DNA of 64,000 bases, taken from Phocoena phocoena. Taxonomy: Eukaryota; Chordata; Mammalia; Artiodactyla; Phocoenidae. A model generated the notes under the pieces. It did no database searches, was not told the DNA's origin, and saw only the letters and a list, made by a program, of their open reading frames with translations. The translations under genes and the position numbers were made by a program. Below are positions 1 to 11,524 of the stretch, in pieces (positions within the stretch are counted from its first letter, which is position 1; every line of letters begins with the position of its first letter). The DNA lies in NCBI RefSeq assembly GCF_963924675.1, contig NC_089234.1:60857153-60921152 (forward strand). The letters are read 5' to 3'.

Positions 1-181
1 CCTCTCACTGTTGCAGCCTCTCCCGTTGCGGAGCACAGGCTCCGGACGCGCAGGCTCAGCGGCCATGGCGCACGGGCCCAGCCGCTCCGCGGCATGTGGG
101 ATCTTCCCGGACCAGGGCACGAACCCGCGTCCCCTGCATCGGCAGGCGGACTCTCAACCACTGTGCCACCAGGGAAGCCCC
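1..181 (-). mobile_element. CHR-type tRNA-derived SINE, cut by the window start
   Basis: Read on the minus strand, it starts gggcttccctggtggcacag and continues through the tRNA-like head to the gtgctccgcaacgggagagg tail. The poly-A end lies before base 1. RNA polymerase III A-box (tggcacagtggttgagag) and B-box-like (gggttcgtgccc) motifs are present. It is opposite in orientation to most SINEs in the window. Confidence 0.93.
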
Positions 182-339
182 CAGGGCCCATTTTAAGCTG
201 CCCACTTGATGGCATTGAACCTGGAGTTGGGAAGAGATGTATACAGTTGGCTCTCGTGAGTAGGTGTGAGCCAGCACAAGCCAGCTTCAGTACAGTACAG
301 TAGCCAGGTCATCTACCATTGCACGTGGGCCACAGGAAA

Positions 340-530
340 GAGCCGATGCTTTGAGGACAGTGAAGCCCAGATCTGAATTCTGATTATGGCCCTTTCCAGA
401 TACTTGGCCTTGGAAAAGTCACTTAATTTCTTTGAGCCTCAGTTTTCTCATGTGTAAAAGAGAGATCAGTATGCTTTCAAGTAAGAGCTTTGGAAGGATT
501 AAATAACTCTAGGTGAAGTTCCCAACACTC
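340..530 (+). repeat. MIR relic
   Basis: ggaaaagtcacttaatttct, ttgagcctcagttttctcat and gtaaaagagagatca follow the MIR core in order. Confidence 0.7.
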
Positions 531-602
531 AGAAAATGCTCATTTCCTTCCAAAGGACAGTGAGGGTTCTCCAAGGGCAGGGACTGTGTGCTATCCCCCT
601 TG

Positions 603-715
603 CCTGAGCTGTGTGACCTGGGGCAGGTTACTTAAATTCTTTGTGCTTGATTTATTCTACCATAAAATAAGGGAGTGGGGCCAGTGGTCCCTAGGACTCT
701 TTCACTCTCAAATTT
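603..715 (+). repeat. MIR relic (short)
   Basis: gctgtgtgacctggggcagg and ttacttaaattctttg match the MIR core. Confidence 0.55.
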
Positions 716-884
716 CCCTTCCTGCCATGCTGGCCCGTCTCTGGCCTGTGCAGGGTTGAGAAGGGAGCTGGGGGTGGTGCTAAAGCCAGGAACAAAAGCC
801 TGACAAAGGTCTGCCCACAGAGCCACGCTCCTTGCTGGGGTGGTGTCAGTTAATTGGCAGCGTGAGGAAGAAGTTAAGCTCTAA

Positions 885-1104
885 GGGCTTCCCTGGTGGC
901 ACAGTGATTGAGAGTCCGCCTGCCGATGCAGGGGACACGGGTTCGTGTCCCGGTCCAGGAGGATCCCACATGCCGCGGAGCGGCTGGGCCCGTGAGCCAT
1001 GGCCGCTGAGCCTGCGCGTCTGGAGCCTGTGCTCCGCAACGGGAGAGGCCACAGCAGTGAGAGGCCCACGTACCGCAAAAAAAAAAAAAAAAAAAAAGAA
1101 AGAA
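885..1104 (+). mobile_element. CHR-type SINE with TSD
   Basis: Complete short-form SINE with tRNA-like head and an A-rich tail at about 1077-1104. Flanking duplications are gttaagctctaa (873-884) and attaagctctaa (1105-1116). The near-identical TSD marks a fairly recent insertion. Confidence 0.95.
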
Positions 1105-1435
1105 ATTAAGCTCTAAAAAGTTTTAAACATGAACTTGTTGGCATGATAGATGGCTCCTCCTGTCTGGGAAATTAGATCCAATTAAGGCCACCTTTGTGGA
1201 GCAGGCCTGGCTAATTTGACCAAGGTGCTCAGAGGAAAACGCTTACACCTTTAGAGCTGAAGGAGCCGTGCGTGTTAAGGCAGCAAGAAAATGTCCATGT
1301 CATTATTAAAGGCCCTGGGGTGGAGATGAAGTCCCTGACTGGGAAGGCTGGGTAGGTGCTGAAAGGTCAGTGTGCCCGCCATTGTATCTGGGGGTGGCAC
1401 GCGGCTCTCCACGGCTTTATAGAATGGAGTGTTGA

Positions 1436-1625
1436 AAGTGTGGGCTCTGGAGTTGGAAGTTCAGGCTCTGCGAGTCCTCAGTCAAGTGACTTTAACCTCT
1501 CCTATGCTTCAGTTTCCTTGTATGGAAAATGGGGATGCTGTGCGGCTAGTACGTGCCTCAGAGTGGCGGTGATGCTGCTCAGAGCACTTAGAACGTTGCT
1601 GAGCACGCAGTTAATATCCGTTAAC
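1436..1625 (+). repeat. MIR relic
   Basis: ttcagtttccttgtatggaa and aatggggatgctgtg, with a preceding gggctctggagttgg. Confidence 0.65.
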
Positions 1626-2009
1626 GATATCCCTCTGAGCTCCCTAGAAACGCTGGCTCGCTGAGGGTGGAGGCTCCTGAGAGCAGGGAGGGAGGCACCT
1701 GTTTTGTCAGAGGTGGAAAGGGAGGCTCAGGATAGCCCTGGGTGTGTTCAGTCTTTGTACATGTCAGCGCCAGCCACCTGCTCCCCAAGCTTCCAGGAAA
1801 GGGGGATGAAAGAGAGATTGCAGGCGGACTTTGAGCAGGGAGGCATGAATAACAGGAAGACTCGATGCCCTGCTGGGCCACCGATCACCTGTGGCAGGGA
1901 TGGCCGGTGTTCGTCAAAGATTCCTGCTCCCCTCCCAGGCCAGAATGATTGCTGGGGAGGGGCTGCCAGGCCAGGGACTATGATGTTCCCCAAGCCTTCC
2001 TTGCATCTA

Positions 2010-2275
2010 GGTGGGGCCATAGCTTGGTTCTGGCCAACAGGATGTGGGCACAAGTGATGTATGTTACCTCCAGGCCTGACCCATAAACATCTCCTTGCAC
2101 AAGACCCCATGTTCCCTTTTCCTTTCTGCAGTGACCTGGGAGCCACAACATGGAAGGGGCCTGGGTCCCAGAATCATCATGTGGAAGATGGTCCCCTGTA
2201 CACAGCACTGGACTGCTGTGTAAGTTAGAATTTCTATTTGTGCTAAGCCACTAAGGTTTCAGGTTTGCCTGTTTG
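2010..2275 (+). repeat. Dispersed mammalian repeat, family not named
   Basis: ttggttctggccaacaggat, aacatggaaggggcctgggt and gctaagccactaagg resemble a common mammalian medium-reiteration repeat whose family I cannot fix. A related copy is at about 57570-57980. Confidence 0.55.
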
Positions 2276-2654
2276 GCATCTACAAGTTCCCTTACCCAAT
2301 ACACAAGTGGGTACTTGGAAGTGGGGAGTCTTGCATGCCCACTAAGCTGACTTGGAACCCTGTGAGGGTGACACCACGTCTTATTCCATCCTGTTCCCCA
2401 GCATAGCACCTGGAGGGGAACAGGCCCCCACTGATATCTGAATGAAGGTACGAATGAATATCGGGGGCCTCCCATTCCTTCCAGCTTCTTTTAGAATGCT
2501 GGGTTCTCTTATCGCATTTTTCTGCGCCTCTTCCCTCCCTGCCTCAAGGAGGAGAGAAAGCTAGAGGGAGGCGTATGGAGAAATGAGGAAGAAAGGAGAG
2601 TTACATGGGCTGAGCAGGGAGCTGGGAATGGGGGCCCCAGGGTGAAAAGACCAA

Positions 2655-2830
2655 AGAAAATAATGGTAATAACCTAACTTTGTTAGCACTTACTACGTGC
2701 CAGGGACTACTCTGAGTTCTCTATAATGACCCACTGAATTCACACAACAGCCCCGATCTGCGCATCCTCTGTAGGTGGGGACCTGAGGCACACACCATGT
2801 TAGGAAGAGGAGCCAGGATTCAAGAATGAG
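2655..2830 (+). repeat. MIR relic
   Basis: ttagcacttactacgtgcca, gggactactctgagttct and ggggacctgaggcacac follow the MIR body in order. Confidence 0.75.
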
Positions 2831-3182
2831 GTCTGCAGGTGAGAAGGGAGACACTTAGGCTTGCAGAAAGGTGTCCCTGAAGAGCAGTGGGTTAGCCAGA
2901 TATTGGTAAAATGGAACACATTTTAAACATAACAGGGCTCTTCATCACTGAAAGACATTCTCTGGTGAATGGATGAACGTTGTGATTTTTTGTGTGTGGG
3001 GTAAGCTCAGTAATCTCACACAAATGCGTATTTCAGGGATAAAACCAGGTGCTCAAAGCAGACTTGCTCAGAAACACGGGTCTCCTGTGAAAGGGAGGAG
3101 ACGCTGGCCCAGAGGCCGGTCCCCAGGCTGAGGACGGAGCGTCAGCCTGAGGTGCAGAGGACGAGGGCCACAGGGGGCTCAC

Positions 3183-3299
3183 CTGAGCGGGCGTTGATCC
3201 GAAACTGGAAGGAGCCCTCCAAGGAGTAGATGATGGACTCCTGACCGTACTCCCGGGAGCGGTCCAGGTCCGTGGCGTTCAGGAAGAGCACCGTGGCTC
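3183..3299 (-). CDS. CDH23: CDH23 internal coding exon (117 bp), within about EC7; last exon in the window
   Basis: Two bases complete Gly, then 38 codons run from ATVLFLNATDLDRSREYG through ESIIYSLEGSFQFR to INARS, with one base left over (phase 1 in and out). NATDLDRSREYG is the DxD/DRE-like calcium region of the repeat. The donor is GTGAGC. The acceptor ends CGCAAG rather than the usual CAG or TAG, but phase and homology fix the boundary. I recall EGSTQFR in human, so Phe for Thr may be a lineage difference. The next exon, expected to start EITTTS, was not found between 1 and 3182 and should lie outside the window. Confidence 0.95.
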
Positions 3300-5199
3300 C
3301 TTGCGGGAGACAAAAGGAGTGGGGTGCTGCTCACCGTGGGCTCACAGCCCCAGGCTCCGGGGGCAGGACGGGGGCACAGGCCCAAGGGGAAGGAGCCCTC
3401 AGGAGGTAGGAAGCCTGCCGCTGGGGAGACCCAGGGATGAGAGTGGGCTCAACCGCCTGTTCCCGTGGCCCAGGTTCCTGGGCTGTGCGGGGACAAGGCT
3501 CCATGGGAGGGGGTGGAGCCTGGGATGGATCCGGTTCTCCCCCTCCGTCCCCATGACTCAGTCCTGGCCCAGCCTCAGAGGGTGCACCACCGCCCCACCC
3601 CATCCCTCCCTGCCTGGTCACCATATTAAATATGCCCAGATGGACCAGCTTTGACTTTGACTCAAAAAGAAATGAAGCTCCATATTAAATGACTCTACAT
3701 TTATTGCATTCAATTTTGGTCTTATTTTACCTTGATCACAAGGAGAATTTATCAGGGTTTTTATTTTCTCCTTCATGTCCGGTTAAGGCCCTCACCTTCA
3801 TTTCCATCTCTGTGAAATCCTGGGTCAGGGGGCCAGCCTTGCCAGCTGCCTGGCCAGACTCTGAGGGCAGTGTGTCTTGTAGCCGTGCCTGCCAAGGCAC
3901 TCAGCCCCCGCCTGCCACCCAGCTGCCAGCTCTGGCAGGGTGGCGAGGAGGGTCAGTGTGTGGCCTTCTAGAGTCAACACAGCCAGGCTGGAATCTGGTA
4001 GCACCTCTGGCAACTGCCTTAACTTGTCTGAGCCTTAGCTTCTTCCTCTGTTAAATGGGTCTAACTATAAAGCCCAACTTGTGGGGTTGTTGGCGAGGAT
4101 CCCAAAGGATAAAACACGCGGGGCACAGGCCTGGCCCACGGTAGCTCCCACCGAACTGCAGACCATGGTTACTATTATGCTGATGGATCGATAGTCCCAG
4201 GGGGCGTGAGGGGCCAGGCAGGGGGCTGTGGACAGTCAGGTCATTCTGGGCCTCTCCAGGTAGCCATGGGGCCTCTGATCTGACTCTCAGTCCTGTCCTG
4301 AGCAGGACAGGTACCTTTGCCCTGACACACTCCTTTATTCCAGCATACTCAACTTGGAAGAGGACTAAATGCCATGATGAAGGTCTCTCCTTGTCAGAGG
4401 CTCTGGGGGTGATGGGGAGTGCAGGGGGCTGCTTCAGAGTGATATTCTCCAGGGGATGCCTGAGACTGGGATGGGTAAAGGTGAGCTGGGCACAGTCTGG
4501 CACCTGCCCAGCAAATCATCAGATACCAGGAAGGTACCTGAAGGTTCTCTTTAGAAGGCCCTGTGATGCCAGGGAAGGTTACCTCTGATTTCACTGTCCC
4601 TGATTCCTCCAGCTGCTGCAGCAATTCCTGACATGAGAGTTTCCCCCACAGAACGTCCACTCTGGGTGTAAGGGTGAAGCTTCCGGCCTGCCCTGAGGAC
4701 ACAGCAGGTCCCCTGGAACCTGAGTGTGGAGCTGGTGGCCCTGAGTCTGCAAGCTGGGCCCTGGCACTCGAGACAGCCCAGGGAGGAGCCTCCCATTCTC
4801 GTCCTCACCTAGGAACACATGCCATCCTCCAAGGTGACCCCTTCGGCCCCTATGGGCCCTGGGGCCGGCCTCATAGCCCCGTAAACTCAGAACTCTTTGC
4901 ATACTCTTGTTTAACCAAGGTTGCTGAATTAATCATTGGTCATTATTCTCTCCCCTGCAGGAAAAGTAGCTGCAGGGGAGCAGCGACCAAGTGCCTAGCC
5001 GAGCAACTGCACACAGTAGGTGCTCTGTAAAGAACTGTGGGCTGGCAGACAACTGGACATCTCCAGAGGTTCCACCTGTCATTGGGAAACACAGGGAGGG
5101 CACGGGCCTCTGGCGATCGTGTGCAAGGTCAGGTTTTCATGCCGTCGGCGCCATGCCTGCTGGCCTCCCGCCTTCGTGCCTCCCCAGCCCAGGCCGTAC
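3300..5199 (-). other. CDH23 intron (1900 bp)
   Basis: GT-AG intron between the 73-bp and 117-bp exons. It holds a MIR-like relic near 3960-4145. The segment 3615-3770 is AT-rich and contains the word ccatattaaat twice (about 3620 and 3680). The rest is GC-rich sequence with no recognisable feature. Confidence 0.85.
3960..4145 (+). repeat. MIR relic
   Basis: ttaacttgtctgagccttag, cttcttcctctgttaaatgg and ggggttgttggcgaggat. Confidence 0.7.
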
Positions 5200-5272
5200 C
5201 TGCCATGATGTTCTCCACCACGGATACGAAGTAGGCAGGCTTGCTGAAGGTGGGAGGGTTGTCGTTCTCATC
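5200..5272 (-). CDS. CDH23: CDH23 internal coding exon (73 bp), linker and start of about EC7
   Basis: A TGTTCCAG acceptor and GTACGG donor flank 24 codons plus one base. The product begins DENDNPPTFSKPAY and continues FVSVVENIMA, with the split Gly completed by the next exon. DENDNPPTF is the canonical calcium-binding linker between consecutive cadherin repeats, and VVEN carries the XEX-type glutamate at the base of the following repeat. Phase is 0 in and 1 out. The small size and position between linker and repeat body are typical of the finely divided CDH23 gene. Confidence 0.96.
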
Positions 5273-6283
5273 CTGGAACAGAAGAGAGACACGTTGCAGG
5301 AGCCAGGGAGGCATTCGGGGCTGGTCAGCATCGCAGGCTGGCACCGAGGAGCTCTGGCCTCAATGTATAACCAGAGCCAGGTGGGGTGTCACAGGGTGGC
5401 CAGGTGGCCTCCTAGCTGGGCTACAGTTCAAGGTGGCAGGATAGGCTTTGGGGAAACATGTGGGGTCAGGAAGGGACAGTGATGGCCGGAGAGATGGAGA
5501 ATGAAGACAGCAGCTGGGACTGTCCGGGACTCCCAGCTCCCCTGGTTCTCCCTGCCGGTCTCTCGGCTGAACTCCGAGCTCCCTCCAGTTCTTGCACCCA
5601 CACTCGGACCTTCCCACCCAGCTCCGCCAAGGTGACAGTGGAAGGTTCTAGGAACCCTCCTATCTTCTGCCTTCTAGAAACGAAGGGAGAAAGGAGTACC
5701 TCAATCCTGAAGTATGCAGTGGCAGGCAGGGGGCTCCCAGAGCCTGAATCCTAGACCCTTCTGCACACACACAAGAACAACAGCTCCTCCACCCGCCTGG
5801 GCAAACCCAGCCCACCACAACCAGCTGCGGTTCTAGAGCAATCCCTCCTCTGGCCCAGCCCTCACAAGTGGCCAGGGGACGCTGCTGGGTCTACGGGCCG
5901 AGCCAGCAGGGTGGGCACGGGACACAGCCTCCGCCTCCGCCTGCAGCTGCTCCACAGTCAGGAGACCTTCCTACCCTTTACGACGCTCTCATCCTCACCA
6001 ACTGTTTCTGTGGTCACCCCACAAGAGTTCCTCCCTGCTCCCCTCTTGGAGGAAGCCTCGCTGGCCCACCTGACTCAGCACCTCCTCCCCTTTCCCCAAA
6101 AGCCCAGCACGGAGCTCGGAGATCAGACTGGGTCGCAGCCCCCGGGGGAGTCTGAAGGCTTCAGTTCTCAGCCATGCAGGCTCCCAGGGCCTCCCTCCCC
6201 CAAGCACTGGGAGCCCCCTGAGAGGAAGGTCCCTGTAGCGAGTCACTCACTTCTGGCTGAGCACATATGAAGAAGGAGGCGGC

Positions 6284-6341
6284 TTGACCGCAACCTTGTA
6301 AATCAACTATACTTCAGTAAAACGAATTTAAACAAAATTAC
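6284..6341 (+). mobile_element. 58-bp micro-insertion of an L1 3' end
   Basis: The insert contains cttgtaaatcaactatactt followed by cagtaaaacgaattt, which matches the terminal bases of the L1 3'UTRs elsewhere in this window (gtaagtcaactatactccaa at about 43352). It is flanked by agaaggaggcggc (6271-6283) and agaaggaggtggc (6342-6354). It is an extreme 5' truncation. Confidence 0.8.
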
Positions 6342-7394
6342 AGAAGGAGGTGGCCCGGTGTCTGGTTGCCCACCCCGTGGGACTTTAGAGAATCCCATCG
6401 TGCCGGGACTGTGGGTGGAGGAACGCTCTTCTTCTCCCATCTGGCCCCTGGCTCTGGACCAAACACTGGTTCCCGCTGACCTGTCCCTCTCTCCAGCCTC
6501 AGAGAACTGGCAGTGTGAGGCCCCAGCCCATGTCTGATGCCCCAGCAGCATGCCTGGGCATCCCTGGTGTGGACACAAGTGCCTTAAATATATACGTATG
6601 TATCTATTTAAGCCTTCTGCTTGGCTGCATGGAACGGCGCGGAGAATGTCAGTGGCAGAGCATGAGACAGAAACTTATTAGCGGTGATATTTCCCTGGAC
6701 CCTGGCGCTGCATTCACTATTAGTTCTAATTCAGTGGCTCCCTCTACAAAAGCTTATTGTCCCCTAATGGGAAATCTACAAACCGAGTTTGACTTCTTTA
6801 TTAAAAACCAACAAGCAGTGGATGAAAAGGAATCACCTGGCTCCGCTGGCCTTTTCAAGTGTGGTCCTTAGACACAAGTGACTACACCATCCCCAAACGC
6901 TGCTCAAGACATCATGCTCACTCACAGTCAAGGGGGAACTTTGTTGCCAGACCCGCCCTGCTGCCACGGGCAAGGGCAGACCTGGAAGGGGAGCGCAGGG
7001 TTCCTGCTGACCCGCATGACAGCTTTGAGGAAATCTGAAAACGGCGCCCCTTCCGTGGGGCTGAGGTGGCTCCAGGCCAGGGCACATGCTGGCTTTTGCT
7101 GAGAGGGGAGCGAGGTGGACTCCTGCCCCCACCTGCCTCTGCACATGGAGCCCCCGCTCCCTGCTATCAGCGGGGGAGGCTGAGGCTGCTCATCACTCTT
7201 TTATTCCCAGCGGATAAAAGGTTAGTTCTGTCCCTGGGCCATCCACCTCCTGCTCTGGCTACATGTGACGGGTTGAGGCAAAAAGAGAAAGAGGCCCTCC
7301 CCAGGTCCCTTCCTTAAGTGACCACAGGTTGGGACGTGGGCTGGGGTTCGGGGCAGTCCCTGGGTTTCAAGATACCACGAGGGCGGATCTTCGA

Positions 7395-7562
7395 AGGCCT
7401 TGCTACTCTAAGTGTGGTCCCCTGACCAGAAGTATCAGCGTCTCCTGGGAGCACGTTAGAACTGCAGAGCTTCAGCTCTTTCCCCAGACACACCAAATAA
7501 GAATTTGCATTTTAAGAAGATGCCCAGGGAATCCATGTGAACTTTGACGCACACTGGTCTCA
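7395..7562. repeat. MER5-like hAT DNA-transposon relic
   Basis: ctaagtgtggtcccctgacc, then tctcctgggagcacgttaga, aatttgcattttaagaag and the distal gcacactgg follow the order of MER5-type non-autonomous elements. Confidence 0.65.
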
Positions 7563-8074
7563 GTCACGTGAAGACTGGGATATCCAAGCCTCCAAGCCTA
7601 GGGCTGTGGTGGAAAGAACGTGAACCTAGGAGTCACACAGGTCAGGATTCAAATCCTAGCTTATTAGGATTGGAAGTAAATTCAAATGCCACTTACTAGC
7701 CAGAAAGTGAGGAAGGCACTGGTGACCTTGTACCACCTTATGTTCCCTCCCTGAGCCTCATCTGCTGAGTGGGATTGAGAGAGACTGTGTAACATTAAAG
7801 CAGTTGGCACAGTATGGAGCTAGAGACGTTTTAACTTCCGTTTGGTCAATTCTGCCTGCCCATCTCTGGGTGGCGTGGAACACCTCAACTCATTTCCCCA
7901 AACCTCCCCTACTCTCGTCCTCTTTCACTTCCATTTCCCTAAAGCCTAGAGAGGGTCCTTCTCTGCCCAGCTGAGTTGTCTGGAATTCCCCTTGCACCAG
8001 AGGGCCCGGCGCACGCATGCTGATCTGTCCTATTAGCTGGGACGACGGCCCACCTTATCGGAGCCAGGTACCAC

Positions 8075-8225
8075 CTGCAGGATTTCACTTAATCTTCCCA
8101 GTAGCATGAGGCAGTACCATGAGTGTCCCCATTCTGTAGATCAGGACACTGAGGCTCAGAGAGGACAAGAACCACAGGTCACGTGGCTACAGGGTGGCAG
8201 AGCTGGGTTTCAAAGCCATACGCCT
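8075..8225 (+). repeat. MIR relic
   Basis: gacactgaggctcagagagg, then agggtggcagagctgggttt. Confidence 0.75.
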
Positions 8226-9695
8226 CCCAAGCTGTGCTCCTGCCTCTATTCACAGTGTCCCTTTGTGGGGGGAGCAGGATTCACAGCCGCCTTCATATCC
8301 CCCCAGGACCTTCTACTGCACTGCGCACATGGGAGGAATTCACTGCTTGCTTGAGTAGAGCAAGATTCTGGTTGAAAGTGATGGGGGATGGGGGTGGGCG
8401 TCGGTCAGGGTTATAAGTGTGGCCAGGGTTAGCGGGGGGTTGGGGGCTGGGGTCAGGGTTGGGGCCACGTGGGGACGAATACCAGGACTTGTCCAGGATT
8501 AGCAGGGAGCGTACTCTGCTTCTCTGCTATCACCCTCGGCATTTCATGGTGGGACGTTGCAGGTTAAAGGCGGGCATGCATTTGGGCTTCTGTGGATCTC
8601 CTCCTGGCCACTCCCTGGAGCCTGAAGTGCCAGATCTAGGGTCCCAGACTCTGACTTTCCATTACTGGACCTGGTTCTGCAGAGACTCTCCATCCTCTCC
8701 TACCCCGAAATGCTGCTCCCACATGCCCAAGCTGCAGGGCTCCCCGCAGGAATCACCCTCGACTTTTCCATCACTGCCCTGTCCTATTCCGTAAGCAAGT
8801 GGGGTGCCCTGTCCAGAGCTGGCCCTGGAGCCTTGGACTTGGGTTGAAAGTATGAGACTCATTAAAGACAGAAGTAAGGCAGCACCAGAGGCTGTTACTG
8901 AAGCCAGCTGCGACAGGAAGGTCATCCATCAACCTGCTCTGGGCAAGATTTTACTGAGTGTTTATCAAATCGCAGAGTATCTCCTAACCTGGCAATCTGA
9001 TCGAATCCTTCTGGAGCCAGTAATGCACTAACTCTTCCATCAACACGTGTTCACCCTCTCTGCAGGCAGCAGCCTTTATGAGATGGGGGCGGGTGTCTTG
9101 AGGGGCGGCAGGGCTACTGTCAGACCATGATCTGCATTCCCGGGATTGCTGGGGGAGCTGCATGGGGTCAATGAACCAGGGTGGAGCTGGATTCAGCGAC
9201 ATAATTTCAGACACGGAAAGCACTAAGGTGTGCTTGCTATTCATGTCAGACAAGCTGTGGTTTGGTTTCAGGCTCTTTTAAATCTTCACAGGAATGGAAA
9301 AAGGAAGTGAAGAAGAAAGAGGGGACCAGAGAGAGAGACAGAGAAGATGACCTTCCAGCAATTCCCTTGAACTTCACCGAATACGGCTATAAATGAAAGA
9401 ATCAATGACATTTCCTCCCTGCTTGAGCCCCAGCTCCTGTTCCCCCTCAGAGGGTGTCCTGAGGTCCCTGAATGAAGTTAGAGCAGGACCACTGGCTCTT
9501 CTTGGGTCCCAGGGCCCTGTGCCTTCCGTGGCTGAGCTGCGAGGCAGTCTGCTAGCGGACAGCCTTTGGGACAGCCTGCTGAGTAACTCTCTGAGCTGTG
9601 GGGACAGCGGGCTCTGGCAGGGCCCCAATACTCTGGGAAGCACTCACCACCCCATATCCTGGAAGGGCAAGGCCAGTGCACCCCTGGGTACTTAC

Positions 9696-9823
9696 AAACA
9701 CCTCAACGGTGACAGGAACAGTGCTGTTCAGAGGCGGGTTGCCAGCATCCTTGGCCATGACCGTCAGATAAATCAGCCCGTTGGGTATCTGTTCATAATC
9801 CAGGGGGCGGTTCACGCTGATCA
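9696..9823 (-). CDS. CDH23: CDH23 internal coding exon (128 bp), end of about EC6
   Basis: The acceptor is ATTTCAG and the donor GTAAGT, a very good match to consensus. Two bases complete a Val codon, then 42 codons read ISVNRPLDYEQIPNG through AKDAGNPPLN to TVPVTVEVF. The exon supplies the LDYE motif, the A-x-DAGNPPL calcium-site turn, and the beta-strand leading to the DENDN linker in the next exon. Exit phase is 0, which matches the exon at 5272. CDH23 acts at stereocilia tips in the cochlea and vestibule and also in photoreceptors. The open frame and clean splice sites argue that the gene is functional here. Confidence 0.97.
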
Positions 9824-9994
9824 CTGAAATGACAGGGTAGGGCCCCAGGCCCTCTGTGAGTAGACTTTACATGTCCATCCAGCCACGGCTCCCCTTTGGG
9901 CAGAGAGGGTGTGGCTGGCTCAGCCTGAGCCAGCTCTGCCTTGTTTTCCCCTCCTGCCTCTGAGCTCCCGGAGCTCCATGGTCCTGACTTAGGT

Positions 9995-10150
9995 TTACTG
10001 ACTGCCTGATCTGTGCCAGGTACGGTGTTGGGTCCAGCAGGTGGTAACTATTTGGGTGGTAACGTGAGCCCCACTTTACAGATGAGGAAACCAGGCTCAG
10101 AGAGGTTGAGTGTCTTCCCCAAAGGCACACTGCACATGCCTGGACTCTCA
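9995..10150 (+). repeat. MIR relic
   Basis: ctgatctgtgccaggtacgg, cactttacagatgaggaaac and ggctcagagaggttgag. Confidence 0.75.
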
Positions 10151-10784
10151 CCATGAGTATCTTTCATGCTCGGCCATTGATTCTCAATTTGGGAGGGAAG
10201 ATGTATTGGCTTGGGAGTGGGGGGCATGGGTAGTCTGCAAAGGCATTACCACAATATTAAGTCGCCACTTTCTATGTGGAAAACAGAAACAAAATTGTTG
10301 CTTTAGTAATAGAAAACCCAAGGAGGGTTCCTCTAGCTGAGAAGGTGGTGAGGTGTGAGGGTGGGCAGAGGCATGGGACTGTTACGTTTTTAAAAGGGGG
10401 GACACAGATTTTACAGAGGCCATCGGGCTGTAGCACCCAGACCCAGGACTGCAGCTTCTCCAAGAGCATTTCTCTGACACAAATGTGGGGTGGGAGGAGG
10501 CGTGAGCACTGCACTCAGAGTCACCCAGTGCACATCTGCTCTGCCTTGGGGACACCTAGACCATCTCCAAGCATTAGGGAAGCTTCGCAGAGGAGAGGAT
10601 GTCCAAATGAGCCCTAAAGCAAGCCAGAGGTTAAAGGGAAGCAGGGCAAAGGGACAGGGAGGAAGGGCTTTCCCAGCAGAAGGAACAGACTCTTCAAAGA
10701 CGTGGAAGTGACCCTTGTAAGGGGTGAGAGTGTCAAGAAGTTCAAGGAGGTTGGATTCTGGTGGGGAGGCAGGTGCCGAAAAGC

Positions 10785-10900
10785 CACCAAGAGTCAGATC
10801 ACAGGGCCTCCCTGGACAGCTTTGCTGTGTGACTTTGGGCAAGTCACCCCCCGTCTCTGGGCCCTAGTTGCTTCAACAAAAAAACCAGGTGGTCTCTTGG
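10785..10900 (+). repeat. MIR relic (short)
   Basis: gctgtgtgactttgggcaag and tcaccccccgtctctggg. Confidence 0.6.
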
Positions 10901-11418
10901 GATCTTGAAGCTTCAGGTTGTTGCTGCTATACCCTTCCTGGACTCACACTGTGGCAGGCAGGGCAAGGTCCAGAGTATGGAACTGTGCCTGGCCAAGCAG
11001 GGAAAGGCCATAGCCTGGAAGATCTGGGAAGTGGCCACAGCATGCCCAAAGGATGGGAAAACTTGGCTAAGAAGCCTCTACCTGGCTCCCCTCCCCCTCG
11101 CCACAGATATGGCCAGGCAGTCCTTCTTAATAGGAACCCCACACACTGTGGTGGTAACTTCAGATGCCTGACTGGCCACAGGCCTAAGACTCAAAGAAAG
11201 ATCTGGCTGAACTGAGACACAGATCTTGAGCCTATGAAATGGTGACCCCATACCACGTGCTGCTCCAGATGACAGGAGCTGTGGGGCAGCGTCCCAAGTG
11301 GTCCAGGGTGTCTGGGAGACAGAAGGGCTCCCTCCGGAGACAGGTGTGATGTGCAACCCTGCTCCCACCTGCCAACCCTCCTCCCCAGGCTGGGCCCTCA
11401 GTCCCGCCCCACGCGTAC

Positions 11419-11524
11419 CGGCATAGCCCTCATACACGCGGATGTCGAAGTAGCTGCCAAAGGCGGAGGCATTGACTATGCTGTAGGTGATCTGGTTGTT
11501 GGGAGGAGAGTCTTCATCCGTTGC
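11419..11524 (-). CDS. CDH23: CDH23 internal coding exon (106 bp), within about EC6
   Basis: A CTTCCAG acceptor and GTACGC donor bound 35 codons plus one base (phase 0 in, phase 1 out): ATDEDSPPNN, QITYSIVNAS, AFGSYFDIRV, YEGYA. The ATDEDSPPN motif is the DxD calcium site of a cadherin repeat, followed by the ITYSI beta-strand. The terminal G joins TG of the next exon to give Val, so the junction reads GYA-V-ISVNRP. I recall GYG at this point in human, so Ala is a possible lineage change. The exon is open and is separated from its neighbours by 1402 and 1595 bp of intron. Confidence 0.96.

Larger units (their letters stand above)
1..3182 (-). other. CDH23 intron, 3' side of the last exon (partial)
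   Basis: This is the start of the intron after the exon at 3183-3299. It contains two CHR-type SINEs, several MIR relics and one copy of an unnamed dispersed repeat. I see no further cadherin exon, no RNA gene and no convincing open reading frame. The remaining non-repeat sequence (for example 1120-1435, 1630-2005, 2280-2650, 2835-3180) shows nothing I can name. Confidence 0.8.
5273..9695 (-). other. CDH23 intron (4423 bp)
   Basis: GT-AG intron. It contains a 58-bp L1-tail micro-insertion (6284-6341), a MER5-like DNA-transposon relic (about 7395-7562) and a MIR (about 8075-8225). Two stretches with balanced base composition and no repeat signature, about 6640-6830 and 8840-9040, could be conserved non-coding elements, but only alignment could show that. 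Nothing else was recognised in 5273-6270, 6355-7390 or 8230-9695. Confidence 0.8.
9824..11418 (-). other. CDH23 intron (1595 bp)
   Basis: GT-AG intron with two MIR-like relics (about 9995-10150 and 10785-10900). No other feature was recognised. Confidence 0.85.

Noticed and set aside
1748..2146. 132-codon minus-strand frame
   Set aside because: It lies partly in a dispersed repeat, has no splice context or domain, and is not on the path of the CDH23 exons.
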